Positions 1 to 11,953 of a stretch of 64,000 nucleotides of DNA are shown here, piece after piece. Below the pieces are notes generated by a model. The model did not search any database and was not told where the DNA came from. It saw nothing but the letters and a program-made list of their open reading frames with translations. Within the stretch, counting starts at the first letter, position 1; each line of letters starts with the position of its first letter. The stretch comes from Mesostigma viride (Eukaryota > Streptophyta > Mesostigmatophyceae > Mesostigmatales > Mesostigmataceae), in the NCBI GenBank assembly GCA_009746045.1, contig RPFO01000312.1, positions 2,165,279 through 2,229,278 on the forward strand. Direction: 5' to 3'. Both the position numbers and the translations under genes were made by a program.

Positions 1-240
1 CCATGAGCTGTTGGCTGAAATTAGCCGGAATGGTGCGACGGCGACGATGCGCCATCAAATCGGGCGGGGATTTGAAGCCCGCCTAGCGTGCAGCCAGCTG
101 TGAACAACAAATGATCAGTTATGATTATATGACTAATCAGTTTATGATCAGTTTTTTATCAGTAAATTATCAGTTATGATGTAAGACGGACGGCCAATTC
201 AAAAGACTAATCAGAACTATTCGGCAATGGCGGTACTTAC

Positions 241-376
241 ATGAGTTTATTCCCGCGCCGGGCGTTGGCGAAGGTGAAGGTCACGTGCCGGCTGTTGTTG
301 TTGGTGTTGTTGATGTTGTTGTTGCCCACGCCGCACATGGATTGGAAATGGCCGAGGGCCGGAGCAGCATGACGTC
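241..376 (-). CDS. Possible exon of an unknown protein ending at a splice donor
   Basis: On the minus strand an open stretch encodes a short Asn-rich segment followed by a normal-looking sequence (SRHVTFTFANARRGNKL). It runs directly into GTAAGT (plus-strand 235-240), a consensus 5' splice donor. I do not recognise the protein and no second exon can be assigned. This is the only place in the window that resembles a host exon, and it may be chance. Confidence 0.17.
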
Positions 377-386
377 ACAAACAAAA

Positions 387-515
387 CATAACTATGCCGG
401 TCGTTGGATATTTTCGGGGAAATGGGTATATTTTATTAGCGGTCGTTGGATATTTTGCTGTGCTCGTGGACTTGGAACCCGTTACTAAATCTCTGTCGGC
501 TCGAACGGCGTGGGA
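387..515 (+). repeat. Dispersed repeat S, copy 1 (with internal duplication)
   Basis: The sequence from 'aaaacataactatgccggtc' to 'cgaacggcgtgggata' recurs almost unchanged at 10924-11018. Copy 1 carries an extra stretch of about 40 bp that ends in a second copy of 'ggtcgttggatatttt', so it has an internal tandem duplication. The two copies lie in direct orientation on either side of the 10-kb inverted-repeat-bounded segment. The family is not recognised. Confidence 0.6.
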
Positions 516-716
516 TACAGGCTGGCTAGGCTATAGTGACCCTTATAGTGTCAGCAAGCGCTTCCGGAAACTTGAGAGCGAATCTGGAGAAGCTGAAAGT
601 ACATTTGCCTGGCAGTTTTTCATGACGGATGCGACTGCGAGTCGAGCGGTCGAAAATTATTTGATCTACTGTCGGTTACAGAAGTACTTTCTGAACCAGA
701 CAGATATCTCCCAGTC

Positions 717-880
717 TGTACTACGATAAGACCAATGGAAACGCCTAACGGGATGAACCTAATAGCCCTGCTGCATTGCAAAATCAGCCCGCGTACGGCG
801 GAGCATGATGTCAGCCATGGCCCGAGTCAGCGCCACCGACAAGCGCTGACGCCAATATGACGTCCAGGTCAACGCCGATA
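717..880 (-). mobile_element. 5'-truncated LINE 3' end (same family as 61828-64000)
   Basis: This stretch matches the 3' end of the LINE copies at the far end of the window. It contains the coding end (ALTRAMADIMLRR) and the 3' UTR through the CTACGAT motif. The 3' end faces left. About 165 bp survive with a few substitutions, which is typical of a dead-on-arrival non-LTR insertion. Confidence 0.7.
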
Positions 881-945
881 TATATTATGATTTTTTTCAT
901 GTAGGGATATTAACGGTTATGAACGGTTATCATAGAGAGAGAGAG

Positions 946-1076
946 CTTTTGACAGATCTGTAAAGTTAGGGCCCGAAAAATACAGATGGCTAGGCGTATA
1001 TACAGATCCGTTATTTAATTACAGATCTGTACGTAAACTCCGACGTAATGCCCTTACGTCTTCGGGGGTCGAGGTG
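946..1076 (+). repeat. Left terminal inverted repeat of the 10-kb segment
   Basis: The reverse complement matches 10788-10918. It contains repeated CAGATCTG palindromes, a GGGCCCGAAAAATACAG block and a terminal ACGTCTTCGGGGGTCGAGGTG block. Outside it lies a short GA repeat. Confidence 0.75.
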
Positions 1077-2190
1077 GGCCATGCATGCGGGCGGTGCGGC
1101 TAGTGGTCCAAATACCTGTAAATTCAAGGTAAATTAGCTAAAATTTAGTCAGCCATGGTTAAGTAAGCTAATGGAATTTGAAGGCACGGTAAAACCAGTC
1201 CTGAAAAGCTATCAGCCCAGTTCTCTCGCGTGTAGATTGTTTGCTTTCTCTACATTTTGTTCGGACGCGTAGTGCATTATCACGGGAAGCATAACGATTG
1301 GTAGCCAACGATGTCGACGTACGCGAAGCCTCTGCTCTATGACGGGAAGGCATCTGGCGTTGCTGCAACTGGAATCAGGCCAGTGCCATGTTAGGCACCG
1401 TGCACGCGGAAATAAGTCACGTTAGATAGCACTGCTGAGGACGAGCTGCGCCTGCCTGCCCATAGTTACCGAGTTTTTCTCGCATCGCACTGCATTATTG
1501 CTGGCCAGACTTTGCTGCCTTTATGCCCGACAGATTGGTTCACGAACCGTTTTAATTTGCTGCGTGCGTGGCTCCTGCCCTTCCATGGCAATGTTTGCAA
1601 TTTCGCACTTTTTCGTTGTGATTGTTGGCACATACTACATAGCCATGCACATGACATACTGCATGAAGGTCGCAAAGTTAGGTATAGTTTCTGCTTGTAA
1701 ATCCTGACGTTATTGCTTCACACACGCTTCCTTGCAATGAAGGCCCTGGCCAAAGCTCGTTGCTTGCCAAAGCCTTCCTGTGTTGAACAGCGGTTCTCAG
1801 TGGGCACATGAAAGAGACGTTGCCAGGCATTGTAAGATTTCCAACCACACGCTTGTCCTGTAACCATGCAATTCATTCCATTTGCGTTATGAAGCTGGCA
1901 GCTTGTGAGCCTGCAACCATTAATTGCAGTTTGGCACATGTTACAACAAGTAGGCTCCTTGAATTTAGGCTGCTTTCTCGCTTATTTTTGCTGATGCTAC
2001 AGGCAACTTTGGACTTTACACGAACTTGAGTCCCACCCGCATCCAGCCCCCCCAATCATCCATCCACTCCGTCCCTACCCACCCAATTATACCACCGTCT
2101 TCCCGCCCACTCTTGAACTAATCAGCCCAACCCCCAGCCCAAGACACAGGCAAATGCCCATGTAGCCACCCATGTGCGCGTGCAAAGAGA
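1077..2190. other. Unassigned noncoding DNA
   Basis: Only short open frames without coding character are present, and no known repeat is recognised. From about 2035 the sequence becomes C-rich, then CAGG-rich, on approach to the satellite. Confidence 0.5.
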
Positions 2191-2199
2191 CACTCAACT

Positions 2200-2599
2200 A
2201 GCTAGGCTGCATATACGTGCCATGGGGGCATAACAGGTGCATGGGCGCAGGTGCACATGCAGGCCCGCAGGCATGCACACAAGCAGGCAGGCAGGCTGAC
2301 AGATGGGTGGGCAGTAGGCGGGTGGCAGACATGCAGGCGGGCAGGCGGGAGGATGGGCAGAACGTTGGGTGGACAGGCGAGTAAGAAGGTCGTTGGGTCC
2401 AAGCAACCAGTTTATTGGTGATGGATTAATGTATGTGGCGCATGTGTGCAAGTCTGCCTGTGTTTGTGTGGGATTGTATGCATGTGCACGTGTGCTCGTG
2501 GGTGTGTGCACATTTGTGTGCATGTGTGTTCTGACGACGATGTGTGTGTTAGTGTGTGCGCATGTGTTAGCGTGCATGTGCGCACGTGGGTGTGTGCAT
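2200..2599. repeat. Degenerate simple-sequence flank (CAGG/GGCA then GTGTGCAT-rich)
   Basis: Cryptically repetitive DNA: (GCAGG)-type motifs to about 2360, then imperfect TGTG-rich sequence from 2430 that grades into the pure 8-bp array. Such decayed margins are typical around an expanding microsatellite. Confidence 0.6.
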
Positions 2600-5500
2600 G
2601 TGTGCGTGTGTGCGTGTGTGCGTGTGTGCGTGTGTGCGTGTGTGCGTGTGTGCGTGTGTGCGTGTGTGCGTGTGTGCGTGTGTGCGTGTGTGCATGTGTG
2701 CGTGTGTGCGTGTGTGCGTGTGTGCGTGTGTGCGTGTGTGCGTGTGTGCGTGTGTGCGTGTGTGCGTGTGTGCGTGTGTGCGTGTGTGCGTGTGTGCGTG
2801 TGTGCGTGTGTGCGTGTGTGCGTGTGTGCGTGTGTGCGTGTGTGCGTGTGTGCGTGTGTGCGTGTGTGCGTGTGTGCGTGTGTGCGTGTGTGCGTGTGTG
2901 CGTGTGTGCGTGTGTGCGTGTGTGCGTGTGTGCGTGTGTGCGTGTGTGCGTGTGTGCGTGTGTGCGTGTGTGCGTGTGTGCGTGTGTGCGTGTGTGCGTG
3001 TGTGCGTGTGTGCGTGTGTGCGTGTGTGCGTGTGTGCGTGTGTGCGTGTGTGCGTGTGTGCGTGTGTGCGTGTGTGCGTGTGTGCGTGTGTGCGTGTGTG
3101 CGTGTGTGCGTGTGTGCGTGTGTGCGTGTGTGCGTGTGTGCGTGTGTGCGTGTGTGCGTGTGTGCGTGTGTGCGTGTGTGCGTGTGTGCGTGTGTGCGTG
3201 TGTGCGTGTGTGCGTGTGTGCGTGTGTGCGTGTGTGCGTGTGTGCGTGTGTGCGTGTGTGCGTGTGTGCGTGTGTGCGTGTGTGCGTGTGTGCGTGTGTG
3301 CGTGTGTGCGTGTGTGCGTGTGTGCGTGTGTGCGTGTGTGCGTGTGTGCGTGTGTGCGTGTGTGCGTGTGTGCGTGTGTGCGTGTGTGCGTGTGTGCGTG
3401 TGTGCGTGTGTGCGTGTGTGCGTGTGTGCGTGTGTGCGTGTGTGCGTGTGTGCGTGTGTGCGTGTGTGCGTGTGTGCGTGTGTGCGTGTGTGCGTGTGTG
3501 CGTGTGTGCGTGTGTGCGTGTGTGCGTGTGTGCGTGTGTGCGTGTGTGCGTGTGTGCGTGTGTGCGTGTGTGCGTGTGTGCGTGTGTGCGTGTGTGCGTG
3601 TGTGCGTGTGTGCGTGTGTGCGTGTGTGCGTGTGTGCGTGTGTGCGTGTGTGCGTGTGTGCGTGTGTGCGTGTGTGCGTGTGTGCGTGTGTGCGTGTGTG
3701 CGTGTGTGCGTGTGTGCGTGTGTGCGTGTGTGCGTGTGTGCGTGTGTGCGTGTGTGCGTGTGTGCGTGTGTGCGTGTGTGCGTGTGTGCGTGTGTGCGTG
3801 TGTGCGTGTGTGCGTGTGTGCGTGTGTGCGTGTGTGCGTGTGTGCGTGTGTGCGTGTGTGCGTGTGTGCGTGTGTGCGTGTGTGCGTGTGTGCGTGTGTG
3901 CGTGTGTGCGTGTGTGCGTGTGTGCGTGTGTGCGTGTGTGCGTGTGTGCGTGTGTGCGTGTGTGCGTGTGTGCGTGTGTGCGTGTGTGCGTGTGTGCGTG
4001 TGTGCGTGTGTGCGTGTGTGCGTGTGTGCGTGTGTGCGTGTGTGCGTGTGTGCGTGTGTGCGTGTGTGCGTGTGTGCGTGTGTGCGTGTGTGCGTGTGTG
4101 CGTGTGTGCGTGTGTGCGTGTGTGCGTGTGTGCGTGTGTGCGTGTGTGCGTGTGTGCGTGTGTGCGTGTGTGCGTGTGTGCGTGTGTGCGTGTGTGCGTG
4201 TGTGCGTGTGTGCGTGTGTGCGTGTGTGCGTGTGTGCGTGTGTGCGTGTGTGCGTGTGTGCGTGTGTGCGTGTGTGCGTGTGTGCGTGTGTGCGTGTGTG
4301 CGTGTGTGCGTGTGTGCGTGTGTGCGTGTGTGCGTGTGTGCGTGTGTGCGTGTGTGCGTGTGTGCGTGTGTGCGTGTGTGCGTGTGTGCGTGTGTGCGTG
4401 TGTGCGTGTGTGCGTGTGTGCGTGTGTGCGTGTGTGCGTGTGTGCGTGTGTGCGTGTGTGCGTGTGTGCGTGTGTGCGTGTGTGCGTGTGTGCGTGTGTG
4501 CGTGTGTGCGTGTGTGCGTGTGTGCGTGTGTGCGTGTGTGCGTGTGTGCGTGTGTGCGTGTGTGCGTGTGTGCGTGTGTGCGTGTGTGCGTGTGTGCGTG
4601 TGTGCGTGTGTGCGTGTGTGCGTGTGTGCGTGTGTGCGTGTGTGCGTGTGTGCGTGTGTGCGTGTGTGCGTGTGTGCGTGTGTGCGTGTGTGCGTGTGTG
4701 CGTGTGTGCGTGTGTGCGTGTGTGCGTGTGTGCGTGTGTGCGTGTGTGCGTGTGTGCGTGTGTGCGTGTGTGCGTGTGTGCGTGTGTGCGTGTGTGCGTG
4801 TGTGCGTGTGTGCGTGTGTGCGTGTGTGCGTGTGTGCGTGTGTGCGTGTGTGCGTGTGTGCGTGTGTGCGTGTGTGCGTGTGTGCGTGTGTGCGTGTGTG
4901 CGTGTGTGCGTGTGTGCGTGTGCGTGTGTGTGCGTGTGTGCGTGTGTGCGTGTGTGCGTGTGTGCGTGTGTGCGTGTGTGCGTGTGTGCGTGTGTGCGTG
5001 TGTGCGTGTGTGCGTGTGTGCGTGTGTGCGTGTGTGCGTGTGTGCGTGTGTGCGTGTGTGCGTGTGTGCGTGTGTGCGTGTGTGCGTGTGTGCGTGTGTG
5101 CGTGTGTGCGTGTGTGCGTGTGTGCGTGTGTGCGTGTGTGCGTGTGTGCGTGTGTGCGTGTGTGCGTGTGTGCGTGTGTGCGTGTGTGCGTGTGTGCGTG
5201 TGTGCGTGTGTGCGTGTGTGCGTGTGTGCGTGTGTGCGTGTGTGCGTGTGTGCGTGTGTGCGTGTGTGCGTGTGTGCGTGTGTGCGTGTGTGCGTGTGTG
5301 CGTGTGTGCGTGTGTGCGTGTGTGCGTGTGTGCGTGTGTGCGTGTGTGCGTGTGTGCGTGTGTGCGTGTGTGCGTGTGTGCGTGTGTGCGTGTGTGCGTG
5401 TGTGCGTGTGTGCGTGTGTGCGTGTGTGCGTGTGTGCGTGTGTGCGTGTGTGCGTGTGTGCGTGTGTGCGTGTGTGCGTGTGTGCGTGTGTGCGTGTGTG

Positions 5501-7718
5501 CGTGTGTGCGTGTGTGCGTGTGTGCGTGTGTGCGTGTGTGCGTGTGTGCGTGTGTGCGTGTGTGCGTGTGTGCGTGTGTGCGTGTGTGCGTGTGTGCGTG
5601 TGTGCGTGTGTGCGTGTGTGCGTGTGTGCGTGTGTGCGTGTGTGCGTGTGTGCGTGTGTGCGTGTGTGCGTGTGTGCGTGTGTGCGTGTGTGCGTGTGTG
5701 CGTGTGTGCGTGTGTGCGTGTGTGCGTGTGTGCGTGTGTGCGTGTGTGCGTGTGTGCGTGTGTGCGTGTGTGCGTGTGTGCGTGTGTGCGTGTGTGCGTG
5801 TGTGCGTGTGTGCGTGTGTGCGTGTGTGCGTGTGTGCGTGTGTGCGTGTGTGCGTGTGTGCGTGTGTGCGTGTGTGCGTGTGTGCGTGTGTGCGTGTGTG
5901 CGTGTGTGCGTGTGTGCGTGTGTGCGTGTGTGCGTGTGTGCGTGTGTGCGTGTGTGCGTGTGTGCGTGTGTGCGTGTGTGCGTGTGTGCGTGTGTGCGTG
6001 TGTGCGTGTGTGCGTGTGTGCGTGTGTGCGTGTGTGCGTGTGTGCGTGTGTGCGTGTGTGCGTGTGTGCGTGTGTGCGTGTGTGCGTGTGTGCGTGTGTG
6101 CGTGTGTGCGTGTGTGCGTGTGTGCGTGTGTGCGTGTGTGCGTGTGTGCGTGTGTGCGTGTGTGCGTGTGTGCGTGTGTGCGTGTGTGCGTGTGTGCGTG
6201 TGTGCGTGTGTGCGTGTGTGCGTGTGTGCGTGTGTGCGTGTGTGCGTGTGTGCGTGTGTGCGTGTGTGCGTGTGTGCGTGTGTGCGTGTGTGCGTGTGTG
6301 CGTGTGTGCGTGTGTGCGTGTGTGCGTGTGTGCGTGTGTGCGTGTGTGCGTGTGTGCGTGTGTGCGTGTGTGCGTGTGTGCGTGTGTGCGTGTGTGCGTG
6401 TGTGCGTGTGTGCGTGTGTGCGTGTGTGCGTGTGTGCGTGTGTGCGTGTGTGCGTGTGTGCGTGTGTGCGTGTGTGCGTGTGTGCGTGTGTGCGTGTGTG
6501 CGTGTGTGCGTGTGTGCGTGTGTGCGTGTGTGCGTGTGTGCGTGTGTGCGTGTGTGCGTGTGTGCGTGTGTGCGTGTGTGCGTGTGTGCGTGTGTGCGTG
6601 TGTGCGTGTGTGCGTGTGTGCGTGTGTGCGTGTGTGCGTGTGTGCGTGTGTGCGTGTGTGCGTGTGTGCGTGTGTGCGTGTGTGCGTGTGTGCGTGTGTG
6701 CGTGTGTGCGTGTGTGCGTGTGTGCGTGTGTGCGTGTGTGCGTGTGTGCGTGTGTGCGTGTGTGCGTGTGTGCGTGTGTGCGTGTGTGCGTGTGTGCGTG
6801 TGTGCGTGTGTGCGTGTGTGCGTGTGTGCGTGTGTGCGTGTGTGCGTGTGTGCGTGTGTGCGTGTGTGCGTGTGTGCGTGTGTGCGTGTGTGCGTGTGTG
6901 CGTGTGTGCGTGTGTGCGTGTGTGCGTGTGTGCGTGTGTGCGTGTGTGCGTGTGTGCGTGTGTGCGTGTGTGCGTGTGTGCGTGTGTGCGTGTGTGCGTG
7001 TGTGCGTGTGTGCGTGTGTGCGTGTGTGCGTGTGTGCGTGTGTGCGTGTGTGCGTGTGTGCGTGTGTGCGTGTGTGCGTGTGTGCGTGTGTGCGTGTGTG
7101 CGTGTGTGCGTGTGTGCGTGTGTGCGTGTGTGCGTGTGTGCGTGTGTGCGTGTGTGCGTGTGTGCGTGTGTGCGTGTGTGCGTGTGTGCGTGTGTGCGTG
7201 TGTGCGTGTGTGCGTGTGTGCGTGTGTGCGTGTGTGCGTGTGTGCGTGTGTGCGTGTGTGCGTGTGCGTGTGCAGTGCGTGTGTGCGTGTGTGCGTGTGT
7301 GCGTGTGTGCGTGTGTGCGTGTGTGCGTGTGTGCGTGTGTGCGTGTGTGCGTGTGTGCGTGTGTGCGTGTGTGCGTGTGTGCGTGTGTGCGTGTGTGCGT
7401 GTGTGCGTGTGTGCGTGTGTGCGTGTGTGCGTGTGTGCGTGTGTGCGTGTGTGCGTGTGTGCGTGTGTGCGTGTGTGCGTGTGTGCGTGTGTGCGTGTGT
7501 GCGTGTGTGCGTGTGTGCGTGTGTGCGTGTGTGCGTGTGTGCGTGTGTGCGTGTGTGCGTGTGTGCGTGTGTGCGTGTGTGCGTGTGTGCGTGTGTGCGT
7601 GTGTGCGTGTGTGCGTGTGTGCGTGTGTGCGTGTGTGCGTGTGTGCGTGTGTGCGTGTGTGCGTGTGTGCGTGTGTGCGTGTGTGCGTGTGTGCGTGTGT
7701 GCGTGTGTGCGTGTGTGC
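2600..7718. repeat. Giant 8-bp satellite (TGTGTGCG)n, about 640 units
   Basis: About 5.1 kb of head-to-tail TGTGTGCG with very few interruptions: a G-to-A change near 2693, one register slip near 4921-4930 and a short disturbance at 7261-7280. The unit is perfectly alternating purine-pyrimidine, the sequence class that adopts left-handed Z-DNA. It contains no stop codon in any frame, so frames on both strands stay open for 1,700-1,900 codons. These encode only period-8 Cys/Val/Arg/Ala or His/Thr/Arg/Ala strings and are not genes. The homogeneity suggests very recent expansion or ongoing slippage and recombination. Confidence 0.97.
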
Positions 7719-7900
7719 ATGCGTGCATGTGTGCATGTGTGCATGTGTGCATGTGTGCATGTGTGTATGTGTGTGCGTGTGTGCATGTGTGTGTGAACAT
7801 TTGTGTGCATGTGTAGTATGTGGGCGTGTGTGTGTGAACATTTGTGTGCATGTGCAGTATGTGGGCGTGTGTGTGTGTGTGCATGTGTGTGTGCTGGGGG
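7719..7900. repeat. Degenerate GT-rich flank of the satellite
   Basis: Imperfect TGTGCATG and GTGTGTGAACAT repeats, including a tandem duplication of about 50 bp (around 7790-7870) carrying the motif 'gtgtgaacatttgtgtgcat'. It mirrors the left flank. Confidence 0.7.
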
Positions 7901-10787
7901 GTAGGATGGATAGGGAAAACAAAGAGTGAAAAATGCAAGGTGGGGGGGAGTTCAATGTTTCACCTCGCGGCAAAAGTCATTGTGCCTGCCGCGTGTATTG
8001 ACAAGCAGCTGTGGGCACGGTTGCAGCAAGTGAGTACACGCCAAGGGCCTAGACGGTTCATGCACTAGCACACAGCCAGTGGGACGAAACATCTGCACAT
8101 ATAACTTGGGTTCATCAATTCTGCACATTACCGGCTTGGGTTCATCAACTGAATTCTGCACCTTACACTTGCATGGCTCATGGTTTCAATCGCTGCTCAA
8201 TTGACAGAAAATGCACAGGCCATCAACATTCAGATATGTTACCACACCAGGAGAATGAAGGTCGATGCTGCTTTGACGCATGAGCCTAATCCACGTGCTC
8301 TCGGAGGTCTCCACCTCGGCAGGAGCACCTGCAGGCGTCGTGGCTCGCTTACCTCAAGCAATATGCGCATGCTGAAAGCTACCGGGGTCTATGCAGAGTT
8401 ACATTATCGGCCCGGACAAAGCACATCTTAAACCTTTCTCGGCAACGAAGCTCTGAGCAGCGCTATATTGTCGTGGCCGGACTTCAATGTCGCCGCCGCC
8501 GAAATGTCAAAAGCTGTTTGATTCGTCCAAGGAAAATGCGTGCATGGTAGACAGATAATAAGATGCCCGGGCGTATAGACATGACAAGCAACTGCTTAGA
8601 TGGCGCTCCTCGCGTTTTCCCTCGACTCAGTTCGTAATGGCGCCTAATCCAATGCAGCAAATGCACATGGGTGTGACCAGAATACAGAGCCTAGTGCACG
8701 CGGCAATATTGTTGGGTCTGTCGCACAATTGCTGTTGTGTTTGCAATTATTCTGCTCGCTCAGATGCAGGATTAAGGGGAGGTGGCACCCCAAAACCCTT
8801 AAAAATTGAACTATGGTAATAACACTTGAAATTCATTTGCACAATGCTGAAATATGATTGCGGGCACTAAATAACATCTCTTGTGAGTTGTCCATGCACT
8901 TGTTGGGGGTACTACCCCCATGTATACGCCAATATTGCGCTATAAATAGAAAAAGACGCTAGTTAGGGCTGGGTATGCCCCAGCCAATGCACACATTTGT
9001 TGGCAACCAAAAATCAACCATTTGTAGTTCCCTGAGTGTGTAGCTTGCTGAGCTATTTACATCATGGAAATGGCAAAACCTTGAACAGTTATTAATTTTC
9101 CCGCAAAACAGGTCTTTTTTTACCGGACATTGGGAATAAACATATCATAAACACTTCAGATAAGGCCACAAAATCAAGCGAAAATCCGGCTAACAGGGGG
9201 ACAGCAGTGGTCCAAGTCCCAGGTCATTCCGACAAGTCTAGCTCAAGTTATAAGGTTTTGCGTGCTAAATCCTGAACATACGCTAAATGAGGTTTTTCTG
9301 TGTATAAGGCCACCTAGACATGATGTTTTCCATCCAAGAAGCCAAAAAACATGCCCAACTCGATCACACAACATAAGAAAAGGCTAGGCACCTCATCTGC
9401 CCTCCCCTGCCCTCAGCATGGCCAGCCTTGCCAGCGTGGGCATAGCAACACCATCGCTAGGCATACACGCACCAAGAGAGCATACACTATGCTCAGCCCA
9501 AGGTTACCATGTAAATTTATGCCAAGAACTCAGCAAGTATACGTGTAAAAACCTTAGATAGAATGCCCAAGCAATAGAGGCAACTGCAGCCTGCAAGCTT
9601 GGCAGCAAATCATACATGCTGTCTGCCAAGCATTCACATCTTATCCAGCTTGCCTTGCTGCACACATAGCAGGGAAGTCTTAATGGTTACAGCTCAAGGA
9701 AAGCAATGGAAACACCTATCTAATGCAATGCCACTCATGCAGTATGGCCAGCAAAAGAACCACTCTCACCTTCCTTTCCAATATGGCAATATGCTAAGAA
9801 GCTGATGCCAGCTTGTTAGCCTCTAGGCACATGCCGGATGTCGCTACTAAAACAGGCGTGTCAGATCCGGCACATAACAAAGCGTCTGAGCAAGCTCATG
9901 TCCAAAGGATTATGGAAAACAAATGTCAACACATTACCAACAACTTGACCTGGGCGCCTTAAGCATGCCAGCCACAAACTACACGAAATTGTACGAAATT
10001 GCTAGGAATCTGACGATGCAACCGAAAGAATTGGAGCGCTTCCTGCAGGGAAACTGCCCGAAAAAAAGGCGAAAGGCCGACGTTAATGCACCTGCCTGCG
10101 TGGAAATGTTTGATGCATAAACTGGCACGCAAGCTCGAACAATAAAAGACATCATCCATTGATCAGGCGAACAAGGAAGGTGCGCCTTCCGTGAATACGT
10201 CGAAGGCGACATGCGCAGGCCTGTGTAGGTTCTTACCTTGAATGCCGGAAATGTAAAAGAAACCGGGAAGCTTCGGCACAAACTCGACAACACCATTAAG
10301 TTAGCTTCATGATCGCTCTTTAGAGCCTACGTTCGCCTCACAATCGCTGCCGTAAACCTGCATTAAATTTCATGATCCGCAAGAGAAATTATATCCTGGA
10401 CCCCCGCGCCCGTAGCCGTTCGAGAAATTAGCGATATTGCAAACCGTAAACTTTCCGCCATGAAATGAGGTCATCAACGAATCTTCTGCGAAATTCATGC
10501 ATTTTTTCTAGCTTTTTAGATGCCATATCGATTAATATTGCCTGAAGGCAAGCCGCCATGGCCACCTCCGCGAGGGTTGAGCGTTCCGGGCACACATTAT
10601 ACACCGTACGGACGGTACCGCGAATTTTTTGGCGCGGAAAATATTCGGCGCGCCACGTCCCCTTAACTTCGGCTTGATTTCTTAATTACCCTCGTGTGCA
10701 GGTCATACGGCTGACATTCCTCTAGCTTTCGTACAGTAGCCATGGCTGAATTTTGCTTCCAGGTACTGAACAAGTGAACACGGCCTG
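7901..10787. other. Unassigned noncoding DNA inside the 10-kb segment
   Basis: No open frame longer than about 100 codons, and none resembles a protein I know. Base composition is moderate and no tandem repeat stands out apart from a short repeated 'cttgggttcatcaa' near 8105-8150. Confidence 0.5.
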
Positions 10788-10918
10788 CACCTCGACCCCC
10801 GAAGACGTAAAGGCATTACGTCGGAGTTTACGTACAGATCTGGAATAAAAAAACAGATCTGCATATACGCCTAGCCATCTGTATTTTTCGGGCCCTAACT
10901 TTACAGATCTGTCAAAAG
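10788..10918 (-). repeat. Right terminal inverted repeat of the 10-kb segment
   Basis: This is the reverse complement of 946-1076, with small differences in the central AT-rich stretch. The outer end reads ...CTTTACAGATCTGTCAAAAGC and abuts the second copy of repeat S. Confidence 0.75.
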
Positions 10919-10923
10919 CCCCA

Positions 10924-11018
10924 AAACATAATTATGCCGGTCGTTGGATATTTTGCTGTGCTCGTGGACTTGGAACCCGTTACTAATAAATCTCTGTCGG
11001 CTCGAACGGCGTGGGATA
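10924..11018 (+). repeat. Dispersed repeat S, copy 2
   Basis: Matches 387-515 without the internal duplication, up to 'ggcgtgggata'. It lies immediately outside the right inverted repeat. Confidence 0.6.
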
Positions 11019-11953
11019 TCAACTAACTAACTAAACTAACTGTCCACGAGTTTGTGCGCCGTCCGTTACAAATCTGATCTTCTCGGTTATAACAGTTCGG
11101 TTAGGAGGACCATATTTTTCAGACTCATGAGTCTGGATATGCGCATCCAGACTCACCCGAGCCTAGTGGCGCGGTAAGATACTCCAAGCAGGTCCGTAGC
11201 CTGCATACAAGGCTCGCCTGTCGGCCGGTGGGCCTGCGGGCGCGTAAATTACTGTCTACAGGCCGGAAGTGCAAGACAGCAGACCCCCGGCAGCCATGGC
11301 GGGCGAAACATTCAGGATATTTACGGGGGCGGCATGGACATTCACCTAAACGTAGATTGACGTTTCAATACCTTGTTTCTCAGCACGCAAGTTAGCGTTA
11401 ATTTCTATCCGATAGATAAGGCGTTTTGTCATGGATTTTCTCCAGAGCTTGACAGTGTTTGTCGTGGAAGACTGGTCCAATCCAGTAAATCAAGTGTCGG
11501 CATTACTGTCGATTGTTCCTTTGGACTGCTGCATTTGCCAATTGAGCTTCACTTCGAAGGGTGATATTGCCTTGTTATGTTGCCAGGCGGAGCAAATGTT
11601 GCCAGGCGAGTTACCGTCGACTGTGCTCGTCATCACCTTGCAACAGTTGCAAGTACATGCACCTGGCGAGCGGGGTTGCTGGTGCACTTTTCTTTCCTGC
11701 GAGCTGTCTTGGTTCTTCTGCGTTGTGCACTGTTTCTCGATGCATGTAGGATCGCGCATATAAGCGGGCTTGCTTTCTTTGGGTCAGGTCCCGATGGTGC
11801 GTTGTCAATCGAGGGAGCCCATCATAATTATTTTTATTGTTTTTATTTTTTATTTTTAAGCAGGCGTGCTTGTTGGGTATTGTTATTTACTTGTGTTTAT
11901 ATACTTCATACTTATGGCTATATGCTTTATAGTTTTGTTCGCTGCCGAGCAGC
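11019..11953. other. Unassigned DNA
   Basis: Open frames up to 110 codons (11431-11763) show no recognisable domain and overlap on both strands. A short dyad around 11130-11165 (CAGACTCATGAGTCTG, then a near copy) could form a hairpin. Nothing else is identified. Confidence 0.4.

Larger units (their letters stand above)
946..10918. mobile_element. Inverted-repeat-bounded 10-kb segment, possible large non-autonomous DNA transposon
   Basis: The ends are inverted repeats of about 130 bp (946-1076 and 10788-10918) with only a handful of mismatches, starting GCTTTTGACAGATCTGTAAA. The interior is mostly noncoding and includes the giant 8-bp satellite. I see no transposase and no clear target-site duplication, so a mobile origin is inferred from the termini alone. 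Alternatives are two MITE-like elements inserted in opposite orientation, or an inverted segmental duplication. Confidence 0.4.

Noticed and set aside
2600-7718. Telomere or CRISPR array
   Set aside because: The unit is an 8-bp GT/GC repeat without TTAGGG-type sequence, and there are no unique spacers between repeats.
2194-7973. Six overlapping open frames of 1,700-1,900 codons
   Set aside because: They are translations of the 8-bp satellite, which lacks stop codons in every frame. The products are pure period-8 repeats on both strands.
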